A DNA stretch of 64,000 nt, from assembly GCA_027625915.1 (NCBI GenBank), contig JANTQA010000045.1, positions 992,001 to 1,056,000 of the forward strand, written 5' to 3'. Under the pieces are notes generated by a model that worked only from the letters and a program-made list of their open reading frames with translations, searched no databases and was not told the DNA's origin. The position numbers were made by a program, and so were the translations under genes. Positions within the stretch are counted from its first letter, which is position 1. The number at the start of each line of letters is the position of its first letter. Origin of the DNA: Anaeramoeba flamelloides (lineage: Eukaryota > Metamonada > Anaeramoebidae). Below, piece by piece: positions 1 through 10,194 of the stretch.

Positions 1-356
1 GGAAATAATGTATATTTTTAATATTCTTTAATCGAAACAAAAATAATATCAAAACTTTAATCAATTGGTTGAAATAAAATGAGTATTTCATGAAAAAAAA
101 TCAGTTTCAAAATTAATAATTTTAATCCACTGGTCCGAAAAATTTTTTAAAACACAAAGATATTTATTTGTAGAAAAGAGTGACGTGTTTTTGAAAAATA
201 GTGACGTGTTTACGAAAAATTAATTTAAAAAGATATTACATTTTAAAAAAATCATTTTTTTTTAATTTACTTTACCTTAAATATGTCTTCAAATAGAAAT
301 AAAAAAAGGAGGATAATAAAAAACAATTGTTCAGAAGATTTAAAAAAGATTTTTAA

Positions 357-557
357 TACAGTCAGTTTCACTTTTAAGGCACAAACTTTCAATGAAATTT
401 AAGGCACAAAAAAATCTTAAATTAAAGCACAATTTTTTGGAATTTTAATTTTCACAAATTATTTTACTAGAATTTGAATTGTGTGCCTTAATTTGAGATT
501 TTTATTGTGCCTTAAATTTCGATGAAAGTTTGTGTCTTAAAAGTGAAACTGACTGTA
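357..557. mobile_element. MITE-A copy 1
   Basis: This is a near-complete palindrome of about 200 bp whose ends read TACAGTCAGTTTCAC and GTGAAACTGACTGTA. TA is duplicated at the target, as in Tc1/mariner insertions. Each arm carries three repeats of TTAAGGCACAAA about 24-25 bp apart. It is inserted in the piggyBac-like reading frame, and the flanks join in frame when it is removed. Confidence 0.88.
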
Positions 558-1009
558 TTGAAAGTGAGAAAAGTTCATCCGATAGTTCTTATGTTGATGA
601 AGAAGATACTGATGAGAATGAATATTTATTTTATGAAGAAAGAAAATCAACAGATGATGAAATTGTTCTTTCTTCTGAAACTAGTTCAAACAATTCAAAT
701 AATCGTTTAGATGGATCTTGTGAAGAAAATTACGATAAAAAAAACACAATATCAAATTCAGAAGAATCCAACACAATCATAACACAATTTTCACAAAATA
801 AAGAAAAAAAATCAAAATGGATATTAATAAAAGAGGAAAAATATTTAATTGAATGTCGAAAAAATCATGTCTTTAGTAAATATTTTAACGAGACAGAATT
901 TCGACTTGGAGATTCCAAATTACAACCAAATTGTAAAATTAAGATTTTTTTTTTATTCTTTAAATGATACAAAATTATTAATTTTTTTTAAAGAAATACA
1001 ACTTTCAAA

Positions 1010-1209
1010 TACAGTCAGTTTCACTTTTAAGGCACAAACTTTCATCGAAATTTAAGGCACAAAAAAAACCTCAAATTAAAGCACAAAATTCAAATTCTAG
1101 TAAAAAAAATTGTAAAAAAAAAAATTCTAAATTTTGTGCCTTAATTTGAGCTTTTTTTGTGCCTTAAATTTCGTTGAAAGTTTGTGCCTTAAAAGTGAAA
1201 CTGACTGTA
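1010..1209. mobile_element. MITE-A copy 2
   Basis: Same terminal inverted repeats, iterons and TA duplication as the copy at 357. It lies further along the same decayed transposase gene. Confidence 0.88.
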
Positions 1210-1250
1210 AAAAGAAAGATATTTTTGCATGTTCAATTTCAGATCAAAAA

Positions 1251-3059
1251 AAAAAAAACAAACAAATAAGTTTATTTAATTGTATAACAACACCACAAGT
1301 ATAAATTGAAAAATCAATTTTTTTAAAATATTGAGAAATATAGTAAATTATTTTACCTAAACCATCAAAAATACTCTAAATATTTGATTTTTGAAATTTA
1401 GAGTATTCTATCTTCTACATTTTAAAAGATATTTCCCATTTTCATTTTTTCAAAAAAAAAAAAATAATTTTTTATTTTTAAAATTTTTTTTTTTTTATTT
1501 GTGCAAAATTAGAAAAAAATATATTTTTTTAGAAAATTTTAAATTGTTCCCACTAGAGTAAAATTTTATAAAAAAATTATTTTTGGTAAAATTTTGGGCC
1601 CAAGGCCAAAAAATAAAAAAATAATTTTTTTAAATTTTTCTTTGTAAACATATTTGAAAAAAAAAATTTTTTTTTGGTCATATATATTATAAATAATAAT
1701 AAAAAATAATACTTAAAATATTATTTCAAATTTTAAAAATAATTTATATATAACTAAAAAATTTTTTTTTTCATTTTAATTTTAATTATACAGTCTTAAT
1801 TGATGATATTCGTTTCATATATATTTAAATAAAATTATTATAAAAATAGAAAAAAATAAAAATATTAACACCAAATTTTATATATAAAAATTTACAAATA
1901 TTTTATTTGAATCTATTTTGTAAAATAATTTATATATAAAAATATTATTTTCAAAAATTTTATTTTGGGTATTTTTTTTGATTTATCATTTTTTTAAGAA
2001 AAAAAAAAAAAAAAATTTTTATAATTTTTTTTATAATAATTTATTAAAAAGTATTAGAAAAAAAAATTTATTTTATTAAAAAATCTTTATTATTAAACTC
2101 AAATAATATTTTTTTCATTATAAAAATTTGAAAGAATTTTTTTTATATAAAAAAAATTTTTTTTTGGAAATTTTAAAAAAATTGAAATTTTTACTATTAA
2201 AAAATTTTTAATAATTTTTTTTTTAAAATTTTAAAAAAAAATTTTTTTCCTATCAGATTTTTCTTTTATATTATTAATGTTAATAGAAAAAAGTAGTTTT
2301 AAAAAAAAAAAAATTTTTTTTAAATTAAAAACTTAGGAAAATTGTAAATTTTTTTGGTTATATTCCTTGTTTAAAAATTTTAAAAAAATCAATTTTGAAG
2401 AAAAAAATATTTTCAATTTACAACAAATAGTCTAATGTCTCAACGGTAGAGCGCCAGATCTAGAGTAAAAAAAATCTAATGTCACGAGTTCGAGATCTGG
2501 AAGTATCAAAAAATTTCTAATTTTTTTTATTTTTTTTTTCAAAATTTCTTAAACTGGATCATTTAAAGTATCTGAGTTTACAAGCTGAGTTTAATTTGAA
2601 TTTTGTTAGAAATTTTTTTTTTTGAAAGAACACCAATTAATTAAGTGCCAATTTTCTGGTAACATCTGAAAAAAAATTATTTTTTTCAGTAGAGAGAGTA
2701 GAAGTTTTAGTCAAAATATAATTTACTAATGTTTACTATTAAAAAAAAATAAATTTTTTTTTTTCAAAAAAAAAAAATATTCTTAAAATTGAGTTTAAAC
2801 TTATGAGAGATCCTACTAAAAATATTTAAAAACACATTTTAATTTTCATTTTTGATGGGATCCTTAATTTCTATATTTATTGGCCAATATATCAAAAAAA
2901 TATCCCAATTAAATTTTTTGAAAGTAAAAATTAAAAAGGGGCAATATATCCTTAAATAAAGGTTCTAGAGAGCTATGGACATCAAAAATGAAATCTCCAA
3001 ATAAAAATGAAATTATTTATGCGAAAAAATTTTTCAGATCCTTGATTTTCAATTCCGAC
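1251..3059. other. AT-rich stretch without a recognisable gene
   Basis: The stretch is mostly A and T homopolymer runs and short palindromes such as AAATTTT. No open frame of useful length is present. It separates the two halves of the piggyBac-like gene, where the DDD catalytic core should be, so an internal replacement or very deep decay is implied. The only feature with higher GC is the tRNA-like patch near 2430-2506. Confidence 0.6.
2429..2506 (+). other. tRNA-like sequence, probably a relic
   Basis: The patch has a D-arm-like segment (CTCAACGGTAGAGC) and a T-arm-like segment (GAGTTCGAGATCTGG) at plausible spacing, resembling Pol III A and B boxes. An acceptor stem is not evident and T-stem pairing is poor. 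CCAGATCT and AGATCTGG form an 8-bp inverted repeat across it. It may be a degenerate tRNA, an intron-bearing tRNA I cannot fold by eye, or a SINE head. Confidence 0.25.
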
Positions 3060-3533
3060 TAGTGACATCCTTATTTCAAAAATAATTTTCATCATTGGAA
3101 ACCCGATTTAATTCTTGATTATGTTAAATATATGAGATTTGTAGATGTTTTTGATAAAATGATATCAAATTATCATTTTGATTATAAAATCAGAAGTTGG
3201 AAATTACGAATTATGTTATGGACTTTCATTTTGTTAATATATAATAGTAGAATTTTATATTCAATAACAAACAAATTGAAAAAGACTTATCCTATGAAAG
3301 AATGGATTATTGAAATTATAAAAATATTATCACAAACTGATGAAAATGATAAAACACATAAATTAGATCGTTTTGATCTTAATAATAAAAATTTGAGTCG
3401 AAATTGTCAGTTCTGTTATTTAACAACAAAAATTGAATCTAAAACACATTATAAATGCACAAAATGTCAAATAAATTTACATAAAAAATGTTTTCAAAAA
3501 TTTCATCATATCAGATTCACTAAAATCTACTAA
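3060..3533 (+). pseudogene. piggyBac-like transposase, C-terminal part
   Basis: The frame opens upstream of the ATG at 3132 (about 3099 onward) and encodes a segment with DYVKYMRFVDVFDKM, which matches the piggyBac consensus around YNxxMGGVDxxDxM. A basic-aromatic stretch RSWKLRIMLWTFILLIYNSRILY follows in two parts (RSWKLR, then WTFILLIYNSRILY), like the family's conserved RKWWKR...NAYIL block. The end is cysteine-rich with CQFC, CTKC, H and CF, fitting the C-terminal zinc-binding domain of piggyBac transposases. The catalytic region upstream is missing, so the gene is a remnant. Plain DNA-transposon origin is fairly secure; the pairing with 283-1250 is inferred. Confidence 0.65.
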
Positions 3534-3576
3534 AATATCATTTTTTAATTTTAAATTACTGTTCATTTTATTTTTC

Positions 3577-3778
3577 TACAGTCAGTTTCACTTTTAAGGC
3601 ACAAACTTTCAACGAAATTTAAGGCACAAAAAAAATCTCAAATTAAGGCACAAAATTCAAATTCTAGTAAAAATAAATTGTAAAAAAAACAAATTCCAAA
3701 TTTTGTGCCTTAATTTGAGATTTTTTTGTGCCTTAAATTTTGTTGAAGGTTTGTGCTTTAAAAGTGAAACTGACTGTA
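3577..3778. mobile_element. MITE-A copy 3
   Basis: Full-length copy with TACAGTCAG and CTGACTGTA ends and the three-iteron arms. It sits about 45 bp after the end of the piggyBac-like C-terminus. Confidence 0.88.
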
Positions 3779-3902
3779 TCTTAATTTTAGATCCTTTTAT
3801 TGTAACCGTATTTTAATATTTTAAATAAATATTTATTTAAAAATTTATTTGTTTATTCTTTATTGTAACTTTAGTATTTCTCAATATTTTAAAATAACAA
3901 TA

Positions 3903-4470
3903 CACAAGTATGAATATGAATGTTGTAAAAAATAGAGTTTTTTTCAATTTTAGAGATAAATAGACAGTTAAAAAATGATACAAAAGTTTTGATACAGTCA
4001 GTTTCACTTTTAAGGCACAAACTTTCAATGAAATTTAAGGCACAATAAAAATCTCAAATTAAGGCACAAAATTCAAATTCTAGTAAAAATAAATTGTAAA
4101 AAAAACAAATTCCAAATTTTGTGCCTTAATTTGAGATTTTTTTGTACCTTAAATTCGGTTGAAAGTTTGTGTCTTAAAAGTGAAACTGATTGTAATTGTA
4201 AATGCAAAATGAGATTTTCTCAATAGAGTTAAAAGATTCTTAATCAAAAAACTACCTTGAGAATGCAGATACTTTGAATTGAAAAAAAAATTTCATTTTT
4301 AAAACAAAATAACTGTAATTTGAAGACGGTTTTAGACCTAAAATTGTTTTGAACCCAGTGAGAAAATCCAATTTCTAATTTAAAATTATCAAAACTTTTG
4401 TATAACTGTCTATTTATCTCGAAAATTGAAAAAAACTCTATTTTTTACAACATTCATATTCATACTTATG
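3903..4470. mobile_element. MITE-B copy 1, interrupted by MITE-A
   Basis: The ends form a long inverted repeat. The left arm runs CACAAGTATGAATATGAATG and on through TTGTAAAAAATAGAG, and the right arm is its complement ending near 4470, with TA flanking both sides. The interior is about 370 bp once the nested MITE-A is subtracted. Other copies lie in the RCC1-BTB introns. Confidence 0.7.
3993..4194. mobile_element. MITE-A copy 4, nested in MITE-B
   Basis: The ends read TACAGTCAG and, slightly diverged, CTGATTGTA. It lies wholly inside the MITE-B hairpin, so it inserted later than that element. Confidence 0.85.
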
Positions 4471-4504
4471 TATTATTTCGAAAGGTATAAATAACAAAAA
4501 AAGA

Positions 4505-4715
4505 AAAAGTCAAAAAATGATTAAAACTTCGTCTACGGGTGGGTATTAGGGGGTGGGTGGGGACGAAATTGTAATTATTCAAATATTTTTGAAATGTGTG
4601 CTATAATGATAGTGGGGGTGGGGGCGCAAGCACCCCCACTCTCACAAACAATTTAGCACACATTTTGAAAATATTTCAATTGTTCGAATTTTGACATTTT
4701 ATCACCCCCGTGAAT
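4505..4715. repeat. GC-rich hairpin with G-quadruplex motif
   Basis: The segment holds four or more G-tracts in 4537-4562. A hairpin follows, with outer arms about 4581-4603 and 4654-4676 (ATGTGTGCTA against TAGCACACAT) and an inner GTGGGGGTG/CACCCCCAC stem. It is strikingly G/C-rich in this context. It could be a solo MITE or a structured element. No coding frame is seen. Confidence 0.5.
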
Positions 4716-5024
4716 CATAATAATAAGATTAATGATAAGATTACACGAATTTAGTAATTTAAGCTATCGTTTTATTTGATCGAGATCAAAAAATTAAAAA
4801 ATAAAAAAAAATTAAAAATTTTATCAAAATTAAATTATTTAAAAAAAATTATGATATAGTGAAAAAATGTCAAAATAGGGTGGTTATCGTGCGATATTCC
4901 CCCACAGTGACTGTGCCGTGGTTACGCATATCAAAATTTATTCTGTACAAAAAATAATGTTTGTTTATGACAATAAATCAAAAATTGAGAGTAGTCGATA
5001 GTGGGCTTATAAGGGATATATATA

Positions 5025-5145
5025 TTAACAATATATATATATATATATATCAGAGAAACGAATTAAACGCGTCGCTCACGCGTACGCAAACGCGTTTCAT
5101 GACACCAAAGAAATCGTCATACCTGTGATATATATATATTACCTT
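5025..5145. repeat. TA microsatellites flanking a CpG-dense palindrome
   Basis: Two (TA)n runs, about 5020-5050 and 5130-5141, flank a 33-bp segment at 5065-5097. That segment has AAACGCG/CGCGTTT ends and eight CpG dinucleotides. CpG is rare elsewhere in the window. No gene is associated. Confidence 0.6.
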
Positions 5146-5172
5146 AAGATATTTCCAATACTGAATTTTTTT

Positions 5173-5373
5173 TACAGTCAGTTTCACTTTTAAGGCACAA
5201 ACTTTCAACGAAATTTAAAGCACAAAAAAATCTCAAATTAAGGCACAAAATTTGGAATTTTATTTTTTACAATTTATTTTTACTAGAATTTGAATTTTGT
5301 GTCTTAATTTGAGATTTTTTGTGTGCCTTAAATTTCGTTGCAAGTTTGTGCCTTAAAAGTGAAACTGACTGTA
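5173..5373. mobile_element. MITE-A copy 5
   Basis: Complete copy with TA duplication. The central loop lies in the opposite orientation to copies 2-4, as expected for a symmetrical hairpin element. Confidence 0.88.
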
Positions 5374-5521
5374 ATTGTTAAAAATTTAAATAAAAAGAAT
5401 TTATAAAAAGAATACTTGAAAGGTTTTTTTTTACACTTATTTTTGAAAGTAGTCCAAATGAAAATATAGACTAATTTCAAAAAGATTAAATTTTTTTATG
5501 TTAAAAGTTAAAATAGTATAA

Positions 5522-7071
5522 AGGAGTAGTATTTTTAATAAATCAAATAAAAATCTTGTCAAGATCAAAAAAAAATTGTAATTTAATTATTTTTCTTTAT
5601 TATTGAAGAAGTATAAATTACACTCTAGGTGCCCTTAGACTTAAATCCCCTTTCAGAAATTTAAGCGTAAAATTATAGATTTCACGATTATTAATTAATG
5701 ATAATAATTTCAAACTATCTTGATTTAAAATTAATTTCAAAAAGATTTATTTTTTTAATTTATTATGATTTATTTTGAAATATTAATCTATTTTTTTTAT
5801 AGGAATGACATATCCATAAAAAATGATCAATATTAATATAATTTCCTTTTGTTCATATTTTAAACATAAAGGACAAATTTCTTTAAATTTTTATTGATAA
5901 AGTAGTAATATCTATTTAAACAATTAGTAAATAATATGAATTTTAGAATTTTTGAACTTGATGGATATCTTAAATATTTTCGAGTTTTGAATAAATAATT
6001 TTGATTTTTAATTATTGTGAAATATTTTTGAACCTTTCTACAAAATTCGGATTTTTTATTTGGGTTATTTGAAATGGATGAATTAACCTCATATATACAA
6101 TTTATTAATTTTAGTCTATCTTTTGTACTCTAAAATTCATATTTTTCTATTATGAAACGAAAAAAATAAATAACCTTTTCTTTTTATTCAACAATTTAGT
6201 TAATTCTTGAAAATGGTATAACATATTTTTCATTTTATTTTGGAAATTCTTGATATTAGTTATTATTTTTTATTTTGTTATTATTTTTGATAATTTTAAC
6301 TCTCAATTTAAATCTCATCAATTATTAATAATTATGAAGAAGCCATAGAAAAGATTATTAAGTGAATTCAATCTATTATGAAAAAAAAAATTTTTCTTTC
6401 TTTATGATTTAAAATTTTTTTTTTTAAGGTTTTCTAAAAAAGATTTTCAATTTTGATATTCTTCTTTAACACATTGCCAGGTCCTATTCACAAGAGTCAG
6501 TATAATAATTTAAATCATTTTTATCAGAAAACAATTGATTTTGAATTCCGAGAATAAATTTACTTATTTCCCAAATATCTTTAAGAAAATATTCTTTTAA
6601 AACATCGAATTTCATTATAAAATAATAGCATAAATTTCAAATAAAATCTAGAAAAGACTTTAAAAATTTAATATTTATAATTATAGTACTTTAAAGAATA
6701 CAAAAATTCTTCAATCGGTTGATTAAATTAATTTTTGTTTAACCAAAAGAATTATCTTGGAAAATAAAAGATTTTCTTGATATTAATATTCCAGACAACA
6801 AAAACTTGTTATTGTATATTGGAAATGCTGGAAACGCCAAAAAACAGGGTAAAAAATTGTTATAATGTAAGAAATAAAATGAATTTTTTGTGTTATTTTT
6901 CAGAAAAAATGGAAAAAAAAAATTTGATCTATCTAAAAAAAAATTTTCTTTTCTTGGTTACTTGGTTGATCAGAATTTTTTGTAACTTGGCATATATAAA
7001 ATTTTTAAGTAGAGAATACCACCAATAAAATATTTAAAAAATTGACACTTTTGTTGTTGAAGACTTATCCC
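5522..7071 (-). mobile_element. TTAA-target element P3, split by a LINE
   Basis: The right end GACTTATCCC abuts TTAA at 7072-7075. The left end AGGAGTAGT near 5522 is degenerate. The body matches elements P1 and P2 (8620-9741 and 13662-14761) in the orientation of P2. A LINE fragment at about 5588-6045 interrupts it. It is non-coding apart from spurious short frames. The TTAA target suggests mobilisation by a piggyBac-type transposase. Confidence 0.6.
5588..6045 (-). mobile_element. LINE-1 family fragment C (3' end)
   Basis: On the minus strand this is the 3' terminal part of the LINE seen at 10384-13640, with the tail CTTCTTCAATAAT and the region coding for the C-terminal cysteine/histidine knuckle. 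It is heavily decayed and truncated at its 5' side. It is inserted in element P3. Confidence 0.7.
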
Positions 7072-7128
7072 TTAAATTAAAAGTTGTTGTTAAACTTTTT
7101 AAATGTAAATTATTGAATTTGGATCTTT

Positions 7129-7522
7129 TTATTACTGATAAATTCATATACATTTAATAAAATTTAATTCAATTTCCCATTTTGTAATCTCATATCTCAA
7201 CTTTTAAAACAACTCCAGAGATAGAACCTTGAATAATAACCAATTTTACAAGTTTTTTTAACATTTAAACGTAAATAATATGTTATCTTCAAAGATTGCG
7301 TAAAAAAATTTGTAAAATTGGAAATGAAGTGAAAATTTTTAGCTATTTATTTGAATTTATCAGTAACAAAATTTTTAAAACAATTTCAAAAAATAAAAGT
7401 GTTTTCAAGTTAAAAAAAAGTTACCACAATTTTTGTGTCAATTTTTGTTGTGTTTTTACTCATTTTTCTCATTTTTTTTTTTTTTACCAATTTTTAACTT
7501 TCCTTCTTCATAAAAATTTAAT
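7129..7522 (+). promoter_or_regulatory. 5' flank of RCC1-BTB copy 1
   Basis: This flank is nearly identical to 52140-52539 ahead of copy 3. It holds the motif TTTCAAAAAATAAAAGTGT at 7384-7402, which is 139 bp before the start codon and recurs at a similar distance before copies 2 and 3 and the Arf fusion gene. ACAATTTTTG follows about 20-30 bp later, then a T-rich tract up to the ATG. Promoter function is inferred from conservation and position only. Confidence 0.5.
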
Positions 7523-8156
7523 ATGACCAACATTTTAGGATTTGGTGGCAATTTTGGAAATTGGAGACAACCAAAGAATAATTTTTCACCCAAACCTGAA
7601 TCTCTTACCATTTTACCAGAGGAAGTGACTCAAATTATTGATGTTGTATCAATTTATTCGAGAATGATTGTGTTTTTAAGTTCTGAAGGTAAATTATATC
7701 AAACAGATCCAAAACAATTTCAAGAAAAGTTGAAAGCAATTGAAGACATCCCACCAATTAAAAGCATCGTATCTGGTTATTATCATATTTTAGCCATCTC
7801 TGATGAAGAACAACCCAAAGCTTATGGATGGGGGAATAATAATTCTCAACAATTTAGTAATTTAAATAAGCAAATTGAAATGAAAAAGCCAACCCTAATT
7901 AAAGGCTTAGAAAAGATAACATTCCATGAAATTTATTGTGCTGGTTATGGATCCTTTTTTTTAAATACCACAACCAATGTTTTGTATGGCTGTGGGGATA
8001 ATTACAATAATGAGTTAGGAGTTTTAGGTTCAAAATCAAAAGAACAAATCATAAAATTACATGAAAATGTTGTAAAAGTTTTTTCTGATCATTCAGATCA
8101 TGTTTTTATCATCAAAACCGATGGCAATTTATATGGGTTTGGAACTAATCAAATTG
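7523..8156 (+). CDS. RCC1-BTB-BTB protein copy 1, exon 1
   Basis: Exon 1 encodes residues 1-211 of an RCC1-type beta-propeller. Blades are recognisable from repeated GYYHIL, YGWGNN, CAGYGSF, LYGCGDN and DGNLYGFGTN motifs. It ends at G|GTTTGT, a GT donor in phase 1. The next codon continues in exon 2 at 23205 as GQLGD, the canonical RCC1 GQLG turn, which strongly supports the splice. RCC1-BTB proteins are generally cullin-3 adaptors or signalling scaffolds; the specific role here is unknown. The start lies just after the conserved ATAAAAATTTAAT. In-frame read-through past the donor gives only a low-complexity tail. The intron is 15 kb, and exon 2 of this copy carries a frameshift, so the copy is probably non-functional. 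Confidence 0.75.
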
Positions 8157-8290
8157 GTTTGTGTTTGAATAATTCTTTTTTTCTTCTTTTTCTTTTTCTT
8201 TTTCTTTTTCCTTTTCTTTAAATTGTTTTTGTGGTTCTTCTTTTCTCAATTTTTTTTTTTTTCATTTTCTTCTTTATTTGTAATTTGAGA
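8157..8290 (+). promoter_or_regulatory. 5' splice site and pyrimidine-rich intron start, copy 1
   Basis: GTTTGTGTTTGAATAATTC is followed by more than 100 bases of CTTTTT-type pyrimidine repeats. The same arrangement follows exon 1 in copies 2 and 3. At the other end of the intron the sequence before the AG is A-rich (ACAAAACAAAAG) rather than pyrimidine-rich. Confidence 0.5.
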
Positions 8291-8301
8291 AGAACCTAAC
8301 C

Positions 8302-8497
8302 TTTTCAAACATCATTTTTGTACACTCACGAAATTTTGGGAGAGTTAAAGTTCACTAATCCATTACAGGAATTGATGAAAACACTTGACCCACTACTCTC
8401 ATTTGAGAAAATGTTGGTCGATATGAGAAAAAATGCAAAAAAAATTATCAAAACTCAACTATTTTCCAGTCAAAGGTTTCTTGTTGTAAAGAATTGA
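8302..8497 (+). other. Conserved open stretch inside the intron (copy 1)
   Basis: About 64 codons are open after a TAA and end at the TGA 8495-8497. An ATG at 8375 gives a 40-aa peptide starting MKTLDPLLSFEKMLVDMRKN. The same frame is open in the introns of copy 2 (27029-27226) and copy 3 (to 53516). The differences between copies change residues without introducing stops. It could be a captured exon, a small nested gene or the remnant of a displaced gene. I do not recognise the family. Confidence 0.35.
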
Positions 8498-8619
8498 ATT
8501 ACATGTGTTTAAAGGATTTGGATGGATACTACAAGAATAAATTGGAAATTTCATCTAACTTTTTGTAAAAATAATATACAGGTCTTAATATGAAATGTTT
8601 TAAAAAAATAGAGTTTTAA

Positions 8620-9741
8620 GGGACTAGTCTTCTACGACAACAAGTCAAAATTTTAAAATATGTTATTGGTGGTATTCTCTACTTTCGTATTTTGTAGATC
8701 CCAAGTGTCAAAAAATTCTGATCGACTAAGAAACCCATAAAAGAAAATTAGTTTAGTGAGATCAATTTTTTTTTTCCATTTTTTCTGAAAAAGAAAGCTA
8801 TTAAATTCATTTTATTTCTCACACCATAACAAGTTTTTACCCCGTTTATTGTTATTTTAATCATTATTAGACTATAACATTTCTTTGTTACCAGTAATAT
8901 TAATATAAAGATTTTTTTTCTTCTTTAAGATAAAACTTTTGGTTAACCAAAAAAATGATATATTCAAGGGATGAAAAAATAATTGTATTTTTTTAAGAAT
9001 AGTAGTTATAATAATCAAAGTTTTAAAGTCATTAAAAAATTTTACTCTGAAATTTTGTTTTTGTTTTAAGATGAAAATCGATTTTACAAAATAAAATTTT
9101 CTTGAAGATATTTGGGAATTAGTTAATTTTATCCTTAAAATTCAAAATCATTTTTTTTTCTGACCAAAAATGATTTGAATTGTTATAAGGATTCTTGTGA
9201 ATAAGACCAAAACAATTTGTTTAAAAAAATTTTTCAAAATTGAAAATTATTTTGCAATTTTTTTTCTTTTTTTGAAAACCAGAAAACAACTTTTTCAAAA
9301 CATTAAAGAAAAAAATTTTTTTGCTTAATAGATCTCAATTTAATTGATAAACTGGAGTTAAGTTTCTACCGAATATTCATTTATTTAATCACCTAAACCA
9401 CGAATAGTTTTAATGACTAAGATTTGAATTGAAATATTAGTCAAAGAAAAAGAAACCAAATAAAAAATTTGCTTTCGAAATCAATACTTTCCAACATAAA
9501 ACGAAAAATTTGTTTTCCCATTTTTAAGAATTAACTTAATTCTTAAACAAAATAATAGGTTACTTTTTTTCGTTTTATATTGGAAACATGCAAATTTTGA
9601 ATTTCAAAAAAGAGACTCAAATCAATAAATTGTTTAAATGAGGCTAACTCATCCATTTCATAAGTCGAAACACAAATTACAAAAAAAAAAATTTCAAGAT
9701 CTTGACAAGATTTCATTTTATTTTCAAAAATGACTACTCCC
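8620..9741 (+). mobile_element. TTAA-target element P1
   Basis: This 1,122-bp element begins GGGACTAGTC and ends GACTACTCCC, flanked by TTAA at 8616-8619 and 9742-9745. The short terminal inverted repeat and TTAA duplication point to piggyBac-type mobilisation. It has no transposase frame. It is collinear with P2 in the reverse orientation. Confidence 0.75.
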
Positions 9742-9921
9742 TTAACAATTTTAGAGATAAATAAAAAGTTCCATACATTTATCCAAAATTTTGGGAATAA
9801 TAAATAAAACTCCTGTTTTGATTTTTGAGCTCAAAGGTATTTTCAATTTAAAATCGTTTGGAAAATACCAATACATTGCTTGAAAAATGTTTTCTTTTAT
9901 TTTAAATTGGAAGATTGGTAT

Positions 9922-10017
9922 ACAGTGCAAAAATGATTTTTTCGATTTTTATTAACTTTTTCATAAAATTGTGATTTTATGAAAAAATCATGAAAAAATA
10001 AGAAATCATTTTTGCAC
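9922..10017. mobile_element. 96-bp micro-MITE
   Basis: A tiny palindromic insert has ends reading GTGCAAAAATGATT and AATCATTTTTGCAC. It is flanked by ATTGGTAT on both sides (9914-9921 and 10018-10025), an 8-bp duplication typical of hAT-type elements. The related MITE-B at 18033 lacks the insert, giving an empty-site comparison. Confidence 0.6.
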
Positions 10018-10194
10018 ATTGGTATTTACCAAACGATTTTTTGATTAAAATTATTATTAGTCTATTAAGATAATCAGATATTATATTACACTATTACCCA
10101 AATTTTGATAAATTCATGTAACTCTTTATTATTCTCGAAAATTGTAAAAACCCTATTTTTTATAACACTTCATATTTGCACTTCACTAGGATGA

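Larger units (their letters stand above)
283..1250 (+). pseudogene. piggyBac-like transposase, N-terminal part (broken)
   Basis: An ATG at 283 opens a reading frame that is interrupted at 357-557 by a 200-bp MITE. Removing the MITE with one copy of its TA duplication restores the same frame, which then runs through a Ser/Asp/Glu-rich acidic stretch (about 560-780) to about 940. There a T-run shifts the frame. A second MITE sits at 1010-1209. Acidic disordered N-termini are usual in piggyBac-family transposases, and the matching C-terminus lies at 3060-3533. The catalytic aspartate core was not found between the two parts, where the sequence is non-coding AT-rich. Assignment of this half rests on position and composition, so it is weaker than that of the C-terminal half. 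Confidence 0.45.
8579..10190. mobile_element. MITE-B copy 2, interrupted by P1
   Basis: The left piece (about 8579-8619) reads into AAAATAGAGTTTTAA. The remainder resumes at 9742 with TTAACAATTTTAGAG and ends in the complementary arm near 10190. The empty site is visible in copy 4 near 27340, where AATAGAGTTTTAACAATTTT is continuous. The TTAA is duplicated by the P1 insertion. Confidence 0.65.

Noticed and set aside
522-710. Lys/Leu-rich frame starting in the right arm of MITE-A
   Set aside because: It is an alternative frame of the acidic transposase N-terminus and starts within the MITE terminal repeat.
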